A stretch of 43,525 bases of DNA from Bacteroidota bacterium (GTDB lineage: Bacteria; Bacteroidota; Bacteroidia; Chitinophagales; Chitinophagaceae), in the NCBI GenBank assembly GCA_947460595.1, contig CANHGS010000028.1:1-43525 (forward strand), in the 5' to 3' direction. Below are positions 38,234 through 43,525 of the stretch, piece by piece (the stretch's first letter is position 1; every line of letters begins with the position of its first letter). The notes under the pieces were generated by a model. That model had not been told where the DNA came from and did not search any database. It was given only the letters and a program-made list of their open reading frames with translations. The position numbers and the translations under genes were made by a program.

Positions 38234-39610
38234 CTATTTGAACAAACGCCAGAAGTCAAGACCTAGTGCATAAGCCATTAGACCCAATAAAAGCACCATA
38301 CCTACCATCTGTGCGTATTCCATAAACTTGTCACCGGGCTTGCGGCCAGTAATCATTTCATACAAAGTGAATAACGCGTGACCACCGTCCAATGCTGGAA
38401 TAGGTAGGATATTCATGAATGCCAGAATAATAGAGAAGATACCAGTTAGCGTCCAGAACTTCTGCCAATCCCAAACACCTGGGAAGGTATTACCAATACT
38501 AATCACACTACCCAATGATTCACTGGCATTTACTTTACCGGTAAAAATTTGTTTGATCCCTGTGATATATCTATCTAGTGTTTCAAAACATCTATTGAAT
38601 CCCATGGGAATAGCCTGCGCCAAACTATAATCCTTGCTTACCGTCCCAAACATGGCAAAAGGTGTTACACGGAAAAATCCAACGGCTCCCTTATTATTCA
38701 GCTGCACTTTTACAGCAACAGTATCTGCTCCACGCTTAACAGTGAATTCTACCACTGAATCTCCAAAGCCCTTGTTCAAAGCTTCGTATTCATGAAAGTA
38801 TTGGAAAGATTGTTTGTTAAATGCAATTAAGGTATCGCCCTTGGCAAATTTGCCAGATTTAAAATTGGCTGTTTTGGCAACAGAATCAATAATGGCGGGA
38901 TAGCGCATGCTGATAAAATCAGCGGATAAATCACCCGCACGGCCGCGTTTTCCTGCTTTTGTGTACAGGTTTTTAATCAAGGCTTCGGGGATCTCTAAGT
39001 CAATTTTTTGACCAGCCCTTTCAACAGTAATTTTCTTGGCATCGGAAGTTACAATATCAGGAACAATGGTTCCAAAATCTTCCACTACCCTGCCATCAAT
39101 GGCATAGATATTATCTCCGTCTTGAATACCCATGCTTCTAGCCAAAGAATCCGCGTGCACGCCAAATTTTAAGTTTTTAGCAGGTAGGTACTCTTCTCCC
39201 CAAACCCAAGTAATGCCAATAAAAATCACAATGGCCAAAATCACATTCACTATTACACCACCCACCATAATGATGAGTCTTTGCCAAGCTGGCTTTGCCC
39301 TGAATTCATAAGGCGCTGGTGGCAGTTTCATCTGCTCTTTGTCCATGCTCTCATCAATCATTCCAGAGATCTTTACATAGCCCCCAAAAGGCACCCATCC
39401 CAATCCCCATTCGGTATCGCCTTTTTTCTTTTTCCAAAGACTAAACCAAGGATCAAAAAAAAGATAAAATTTCTCTACCCTACATTTAAAAATTCTGGCT
39501 GGAATAAAATGCCCCAATTCATGAAGCACTACTAAAATGGAAAAGGAGAGGATGAACTGCCCTGTCTTTACGCCGATACTCACCCAATCTATTGCTAATA
39601 AACTCATCAT
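38234..39610 (-). CDS. rseP: Site-2 zinc metalloprotease RseP
   Basis: An inner-membrane intramembrane protease that cuts membrane-bound anti-sigma factors and clears signal peptide remnants. The zinc motif HELGH is at residues 30-34 in the first membrane helix, and the second ligand region NILPIPALDGGHAL is near 395. Two PDZ domains occupy about 145-215 (GVHADSLARSMGIQDGDNIYAIDG) and about 230-310 (AKGDTLIAFNKQSFQY), as in the E. coli enzyme. The total of 458 residues is normal. The start could be either of two adjacent ATGs. It follows dxr with 37 bases between, a conserved pairing. Known clients elsewhere include RseA; the partner here could be the small membrane anti-sigma protein at 27 kb, which is speculation. 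Confidence 0.95.
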   Translation of the reverse strand: MMSLLAIDWVSIGVKTGQFILSFSILVVLHELGHFIPARIFKCRVEKFYLFFDPWFSLWKKKKGDTEWGLGWVPFGGYVKISGMIDESMDKEQMKLPPAPYEFRAKPAWQRLIIMVGGVIVNVILAIVIFIGITWVWGEEYLPAKNLKFGVHADSLARSMGIQDGDNIYAIDGRVVEDFGTIVPDIVTSDAKKITVERAGQKIDLEIPEALIKNLYTKAGKRGRAGDLSADFISMRYPAIIDSVAKTANFKSGKFAKGDTLIAFNKQSFQYFHEYEALNKGFGDSVVEFTVKRGADTVAVKVQLNNKGAVGFFRVTPFAMFGTVSKDYSLAQAIPMGFNRCFETLDRYITGIKQIFTGKVNASESLGSVISIGNTFPGVWDWQKFWTLTGIFSIILAFMNILPIPALDGGHALFTLYEMITGRKPGDKFMEYAQMVGMVLLLGLMAYALGLDFWRLFK

Positions 39611-39647
39611 GCCGATGCTGGATTTTAATTGTTTTGTTTGATGTCAA

Positions 39648-40805
39648 CTACATATGGATCAAAGAAGCCGCAAAGTTACGCGTCTCCCCATCCGTTTCAA
39701 AATACTCTTCTAAGGTTGGGTTTTCAATGAAGGTCATTTTCTGCATGCTCTGTTCTACCACTTCTGTCATGTCTAAGAATCCTATGCGGTTGCGCAAGAA
39801 TGCATAGACAGCAATTTCATTGGCAGCATTGAGGATACAAGGCATATTACCGCCCATTTTCAGGGCTTCGATTGCCAGAGATAGGTTGCGGAACGTTTTT
39901 AGATCCGGTTCTTCAAAACTCAATGTCTGAGGCTTTTTAAAATCGTATCTAGGAAAACCATTGGTAATTCTTTGTGGAAATGCCATGGCATATTGAATGG
40001 GCAGTTTCATATCGGGCAAGCCCATTTGTGCTTTAATACTACCGTCTTCAAATTGCACCATACTATGAATAATACTCTGTGGGTGTACCACTACTTGAAT
40101 TTGTTCAGGAGTCAGGTCAAACAACCACTTGGCTTCAATCATTTCCAAACCCTTGTTCATCAGCGTAGCGGAATCAATGGTAATTTTGGCACCCATGCTC
40201 CAATTGGGATGTTGCAGGGCATGATCCCTTTTTACATTCACCAAAAAATTGGGTTTCTTGCCCAAGAATGGACCACCACTAGCAGTAAGGATAATTTTAG
40301 AAATGGGGTTATTACCCTCTCCTACCAAGCACTGAAAAATGGCGGAATGTTCACTGTCTACCGGTATTACAGCTGCGCGATGTTCTCTGGCTTTCTGCAT
40401 CACAATGTCACCAGCTACAACAAGTGTTTCCTTATTGGCAAGTGCAATGGCCTTACCCATTTGAACAGCTTGCAAGGTTGGCCTCAAACCCGCATAGCCA
40501 ACAATACCTGCCAACATCATGTCATAACAATCCATGGCAGCTACCTCTTCTAGGGCTTTTTCACCAGCAAACACTTTAATATGGGTAGAAGCCAACGCTT
40601 CTTTTACAACTTGGTATTTTTTGTCATCCCCAATCACAACAACATTAGGATTAAATTCCAACGCCTGTTGTACCAAGAGCGTATCATTGGTTTGGGCTGT
40701 GAGAATTTCTGCACTAAACAGGTCTTTATTAGCCCTGATAACATCCAATGCCTGTGTACCTATAGAACCTGTTGAGCCAAAAACGGCTATTCTTTTTTGC
40801 GTCAT
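39648..40805 (-). CDS. dxr: 1-deoxy-D-xylulose 5-phosphate reductoisomerase
   Basis: An NADPH-dependent enzyme that forms 2-C-methyl-D-erythritol 4-phosphate, the committed step of the MEP isoprenoid pathway. The 385 residues show the nucleotide-binding VFGSTGSIGTQALDVI at the start, NKETLVVAGD near 122, the active-site PVDSEHSAIFQCL near 145, a TASGGPF segment near 180 and the metal-binding DSATLMNKGLEMIEA near 226. The flexible loop and the C-terminal helical domain are intact. Isoprenoids here feed quinone and undecaprenol synthesis. It is upstream of rseP on the same strand, a pairing found in many bacteria. Confidence 0.96.
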   Translation of the reverse strand: MTQKRIAVFGSTGSIGTQALDVIRANKDLFSAEILTAQTNDTLLVQQALEFNPNVVVIGDDKKYQVVKEALASTHIKVFAGEKALEEVAAMDCYDMMLAGIVGYAGLRPTLQAVQMGKAIALANKETLVVAGDIVMQKAREHRAAVIPVDSEHSAIFQCLVGEGNNPISKIILTASGGPFLGKKPNFLVNVKRDHALQHPNWSMGAKITIDSATLMNKGLEMIEAKWLFDLTPEQIQVVVHPQSIIHSMVQFEDGSIKAQMGLPDMKLPIQYAMAFPQRITNGFPRYDFKKPQTLSFEEPDLKTFRNLSLAIEALKMGGNMPCILNAANEIAVYAFLRNRIGFLDMTEVVEQSMQKMTFIENPTLEEYFETDGETRNFAASLIHM

Positions 40806-40882
40806 TATATTAATTTGGACCTCCTAAAGATGGGCAAAATACTGCCAATCTGTTTGGTTAAGCCGGTTTATTTATCCCCCAT

Positions 40883-42385
40883 CTATTGGGATTGCAGAAA
40901 TCCTTCTAATCCATTGGCTAAGTTTCTGTCATTGCTTAAACGGGGCACTTTGTTTTGTCCGCCCAATTTACCAATCAGCTTCATATAATCAATGAACCCT
41001 TGTTTTCTAACCAAGGTAATTTTTAGTCTATCTAATATATTGCCACTTATCAGGTCATCATAGTAAACATTTCTTTTTCTAAGTTCTTGGTCAAGGCTGT
41101 CTGCAAAAGCTTCCAGATTGTCTGGGGATTGCTCAAATTCTACCAACCATTCGTGGTAACTCTTGCCTTGTCCCTGTTGAACAATCATGGGAGCCACCGT
41201 AAACTCAGTGATTTTGGCTGCAAATTGAGCAGCAGCTTGTAACATGGCTTGTTCTACTTCTTCTCCAATAACGTGTTCGCCAAAGGCCGATATAAAATGT
41301 TTGATCCTGCCACTCACCACCAACCTATAAGGATTGGTAGAAACAAATCTGACCGTATCGCCCAGGTTATAACCCCAAAGTCCTGCATTGCTATTGATAA
41401 TCAAGGCATAATTGACCCCAATGGCCACTTGTTCCAATCTTAAACGGGTAGGATTTTCAGAAAAAATCTCCCCAGCAGGCACAAATTCATAAAATATGCC
41501 ACTATTGGTATTTAACAAAAGGCCTTCGGCCGATTGGCTATCTTGGAAGGCAAAGAATCCTTCACTAGCGGGAAATAATTCAATGCTGTCAATGCGCTTG
41601 CCAACGGTTTCAAACAATTTAGCCTTATAGGGTTCAAAATTGACCCCGCCTTGAACCATCACGCTGAAATTGGGGAATAAATCGGCTATTTTCTTGCCCG
41701 ATTTTTCATACAATCTGTCAAAATACATTTGCATCCATGGGGGAATCCCACTGATTAGGGTCATGTCTTTATGGATGGTTTCAGCAACAATTTTATCCAA
41801 TTTTTCCTCCCAGTCTTCTATGCAGTTGGTTTCATAACTAGGTAATTGATTGGAACGCAGGTAACTGGGAATATGGTGGTTCACAATGCCACTAAGCCTC
41901 CCTGTGGGAATTCCTGCAATCCTTTCCAATGCTGGAGAGCCGCTTAAGAAGATCATTTTCCCATTAGCAAAAGCTGAATTGCCCGTTTCTGCCATATAGC
42001 AAAGCAGGGCATTTCTGGCCGTATTAATATGATTTGGGATTGATTCTTTGGTGATAGGTATGTATTTAACGCCGCTGGTAGTTCCACTGGTTTTGGCTAG
42101 ATAAATGGGTTTGCCCTTCCAAAGCACATTTTGTTTGCCCTCTTTAATACTATCTATATAGGGTTTCAAGAGCTCATAGTCCCTCAAAGGTACGGCCTGG
42201 GTAAACTCCTGGTGACTATTCACTGCTGCAAGCTGATGGTCCTTACCAAAATCGGTATTTTTACCAGTTTTGAGCAGATTTTTCAGGATGGCACCCTGAT
42301 CTTCCACTGCGGTAAGCATCCCTTTCTTGGTTTTATTATAAATATAATTGGCAAAGGGCCGGGCTAGTAAAGACTTTAGGTTCAT
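40883..42385 (-). CDS. GH3 auxin-responsive-like (acyl-adenylate) family protein
   Basis: A 500-residue soluble protein of the GH3 family in the ANL adenylating-enzyme superfamily. The ATP-binding phosphate loop is YLAKTSGTTSGVKYIPIT near residue 95, followed by an MVQGGVNFEPYKA segment near 230, a YEFVPAGE element near 298 and NSNAGLWGYNLGDTVRF near 333 where the ATP-binding aspartate lies. The C-terminal region ends with VRKQGFIDYMKLIGKLGGQNKVPRLS (shown in part: IGKLGGQNKVPRLS). Plant relatives join amino acids to jasmonate or auxin; bacterial Bacteroidota members are common but uncharacterised, and a carboxylate-to-amide ligase reaction is only inferred. It stands alone, with a -7 box 32 bases upstream of the ATG. 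Confidence 0.88.
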   Translation of the reverse strand: MNLKSLLARPFANYIYNKTKKGMLTAVEDQGAILKNLLKTGKNTDFGKDHQLAAVNSHQEFTQAVPLRDYELLKPYIDSIKEGKQNVLWKGKPIYLAKTSGTTSGVKYIPITKESIPNHINTARNALLCYMAETGNSAFANGKMIFLSGSPALERIAGIPTGRLSGIVNHHIPSYLRSNQLPSYETNCIEDWEEKLDKIVAETIHKDMTLISGIPPWMQMYFDRLYEKSGKKIADLFPNFSVMVQGGVNFEPYKAKLFETVGKRIDSIELFPASEGFFAFQDSQSAEGLLLNTNSGIFYEFVPAGEIFSENPTRLRLEQVAIGVNYALIINSNAGLWGYNLGDTVRFVSTNPYRLVVSGRIKHFISAFGEHVIGEEVEQAMLQAAAQFAAKITEFTVAPMIVQQGQGKSYHEWLVEFEQSPDNLEAFADSLDQELRKRNVYYDDLISGNILDRLKITLVRKQGFIDYMKLIGKLGGQNKVPRLSNDRNLANGLEGFLQSQ

Positions 42386-42416
42386 GAGATGGGCTTTCGC
42401 TGATCGTTTAAGGGGG

Positions 42417-42424
42417 CAAAAATA
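42417..42424 (-). promoter_or_regulatory. Probable -7 promoter box for the GH3-family gene
   Basis: TATTTTTG on the minus strand fits TAnnTTTG and would give a leader of about 25 bases. Confidence 0.4.
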
Positions 42425-42536
42425 GGGTGATACCGTAGTTTTTGCCGTTAAATTCCGGTAATATTACGGTAAAGGCATCCCAAACCGCTCTATTTGGGCT
42501 CTTGTCCTGAAAAAATGGGAAATTATTTGAAAAATG

Positions 42537-42569
42537 TTTGTGCTTTTTCCCACTAAATCCCTACCTTTG
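42537..42569 (+). promoter_or_regulatory. Promoter for rplU-rpmA with both -33 and -7 boxes
   Basis: TTTG at 42537-42540 and TACCTTTG at 42562-42569 are separated by 21 bases, within the range of the Bacteroidota -33/-7 promoter. Transcription would start near 42576, giving a 15-base leader. This is the clearest two-box promoter in the window. Confidence 0.65.
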
Positions 42570-42590
42570 CCGTCCTAATTTTGGAAAGCT

Positions 42591-42896
42591 ATGTTAGCAG
42601 TTGTAAAAATCGCAGGTCAACAATTTAAAGTACAAGCAGGTCAAAGTTTGTATGTTCCGCACTTGCAAGGTAATACCGGTGACAAGGTTGAGTTCAGTGA
42701 CGTATTGTTGGTAGACAACAACGGAACAATTTCTGTAGGTAGCGCTGTAAAAGCTACTGTGAAAGCAGAAATTATCAGTGCCCTTGTGCAGGGTGAGAAG
42801 GTTATCGCCTTTAAAATGAAAAGAAGGAAAGGTTTCCGTAAAAAGCACGGTCACAGAACCCACTATACAAGAATCATGATTGAAAGCATTGCTTAA
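42591..42896 (+). CDS. rplU: 50S ribosomal protein L21
   Basis: A 101-residue protein of the large ribosomal subunit that binds 23S rRNA. Family markers are VVKIAGQQFKVQAGQSLYVP at the N-terminus and the basic C-terminal stretch FKMKRRKGFRKKHGHRTHYT, where the GHR-Y pattern is conserved in all L21 proteins. Length is normal. The gene is followed 89 bases later by rpmA, the near-universal L21-L27 pairing. A small hairpin (GCAAAC and GTTTGC, 42925-42940) lies between them without a T-tract, so it is probably not a terminator. A two-box promoter precedes the gene. Confidence 0.97.
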   Translation: MLAVVKIAGQQFKVQAGQSLYVPHLQGNTGDKVEFSDVLLVDNNGTISVGSAVKATVKAEIISALVQGEKVIAFKMKRRKGFRKKHGHRTHYTRIMIESIA

Positions 42897-42985
42897 GATC
42901 TAATTCAGGTATTATTATCTGCATGCAAACTTGTGTTTGCTTGTAAGCGGTAGAACAAGAATAAAAAAATTATAAAAAGTATTTT

Positions 42986-43252
42986 ATGGCACACAAAAAA
43001 GGTGAAGGTTCCGTTAAGAACGGTCGCGATTCACACAGCAAACGTCTTGGTGTAAAAATCTATGGTGGTCAACCAGCAATCTCTGGGAACATCATTGTTC
43101 GCCAAAGAGGTACTCAATATCATCCTGGTAAAAATGTAGGTGTTGGAAACGACTATACATTGTTTGCTTTGTCAGATGGTATTGTTGAATTTAAGAAAGG
43201 TAAAAACGACAAGGCAACTGTGTCTGTTTTGCCTGTTGCAGTGACTGCATAA
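42986..43252 (+). CDS. rpmA: 50S ribosomal protein L27
   Basis: An 88-residue protein at the peptidyl transferase centre. It starts [20 protein letters not shown]; no cleavable N-terminal extension of the Firmicutes type is seen. Typical segments are [29 protein letters not shown] and [16 protein letters not shown]. The sequence begins with Ala-His-Lys-Lys as in most bacteria, and the Ser at GEGSVKNG is usual for Bacteroidota. It is downstream of rplU and should share its transcript. A histone H1-like gene begins 73 bases later on the same strand. Confidence 0.97.
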   Translation: MAHKKGEGSVKNGRDSHSKRLGVKIYGGQPAISGNIIVRQRGTQYHPGKNVGVGNDYTLFALSDGIVEFKKGKNDKATVSVLPVAVTA

Positions 43253-43325
43253 AAAATATTTTTTGGAATTGCAAATAAGTTTTTATTTTTAATGTATTAT
43301 TTACTAACCATTAAATCTAAAAAAC

Positions 43326-43525
43326 ATGGCAACTGCAAAAAAAGCCGCTCCTAAAAAAGCCGCTGCAAAGAAAGCCGCTCCTAAAAAAGCTGCTGCCCCA
43401 AAGAAAGCTGCTCCTAAGAAAGCTGCTAAAAAAGCTGCTCCTAAAAAAGCTGCTCCTGCAAAAAAAGCTGCTGCTAAAAAAGCTGCTCCTGCAAAAAAAG
43501 CTGCTCCTGCAAAAAAAGCTGCTCC
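43326..43525 (+). CDS. Lys/Ala/Pro-rich histone H1-like protein (3' end outside window)
   Basis: An open frame from ATG 43326 to the window edge, 66 complete codons and no stop. The product after MATAKKAAP is made of repeats of KKAAP and KKAA with the occasional KKAAAP, so it is about one-third lysine, with the rest almost all alanine and proline. This composition matches bacterial histone H1-like proteins (HctB, AlgP and Bacteroidota H1-like proteins) that bind DNA without sequence preference. The nucleotide sequence is also repetitive (AAAAAAGCTGCTCCT-type units), so the copy number may vary between strains. The DNA upstream is A/T-rich with no clear promoter box. Because the gene is cut, the true length and any folded domain are unknown. 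Confidence 0.8.
   Translation, partial: MATAKKAAPKKAAAKKAAPKKAAAPKKAAPKKAAKKAAPKKAAPAKKAAAKKAAPAKKAAPAKKAA

Noticed and set aside
39972..40553. A 193-codon plus-strand open frame
   Set aside because: It is wholly antisense to dxr, whose protein is complete and conserved; composition (Cys, His, Asn and Gln rich) looks like a shadow frame.
42925..42940. Terminator or attenuator between rplU and rpmA
   Set aside because: The GCAAAC/GTTTGC stem is only six base pairs and has no T-tract; the genes are expected to be co-transcribed.

Overview
The window looks like a chromosomal segment of a Bacteroidota bacterium, most likely family Chitinophagaceae (Sediminibacterium or Chitinophaga relatives). 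The evidence is the low-to-moderate G+C, several -7 boxes of the Bacteroidota form TAnnTTTG, the near absence of Shine-Dalgarno sequences, a tmRNA tag of the Bacteroidota type, and Bacteroidota-typical families (GH3 superfamily protein, cupin_5, S9 peptidase, MGH1-like glycosidase, TPM-less NlpC with SH3). The genus is an inference. I see no prophage, insertion sequence, CRISPR array, rRNA or tRNA. This is mostly a housekeeping region, and the most unusual material is in the intergenic DNA.

Layout. 1-7.2 kb (minus strand): a secreted heparinase II/III-like lyase, a YdeI/OmdA-like protein, plsY, prmA, and the conserved rpsO-pnp pair with a structured pnp leader. 7.4-10.1 kb: ribonuclease Z facing a secreted esterase with a carbohydrate-binding-like N-terminus, then a LolA-like lipoprotein carrier. 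10.3-17.6 kb (minus): ftsK, a DUF423 protein, shikimate kinase, glutaryl-CoA dehydrogenase and an S9 (DPP-IV-type) peptidase. 17.7-23.3 kb: kynureninase translationally coupled to an SGNH hydrolase, pyrF, a GH13 lipoprotein and tryptophan 2,3-dioxygenase. 23.4-28.2 kb: small membrane and lipoprotein genes, inorganic pyrophosphatase, a half-size TauE/SafE protein, an NlpC/P60 hydrolase, a sigma factor with its probable membrane anti-sigma partner, and a cupin_5 protein. 28.2-37.7 kb: a large MGH1-like glycosidase, DUF1456, an RluE-like pseudouridine synthase, two uncharacterised proteins (one resembling a nitronate monooxygenase with a cysteine-rich tail), a QueD/PTPS enzyme, an M20 amidohydrolase and a luciferase-like monooxygenase. 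37.8-43.5 kb: tmRNA (ssrA), rseP, dxr, a GH3-superfamily protein, rplU-rpmA, and the start of a Lys/Ala/Pro-rich histone H1-like gene that runs off the window.

How genes work together. Tryptophan 2,3-dioxygenase, kynureninase and glutaryl-CoA dehydrogenase are three steps of the aerobic kynurenine/glutaryl-CoA route of tryptophan breakdown. They lie within 10 kb but not in one operon, and the formamidase step has no classical gene here; the SGNH hydrolase coupled to kynU is a candidate. rpsO-pnp, rplU-rpmA and dxr-rseP are conserved pairings.

The most notable pattern is a set of purine-rich (coding strand) heptad-like arrays that begin at, or within a few bases of, the stop codons of three minus-strand genes. 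Others are an rseP terminator that overlaps the ssrA promoter, -7 boxes so close to the ATG of pyrF and ftsK that leaderless mRNAs are predicted, and a 40-bp perfect palindrome with a T-tract at the left edge. Apart from the ssrA locus, no stretch over 300 bases lacks a protein gene. No clearly new multi-gene system (defence, mobile or biosynthetic) was found.
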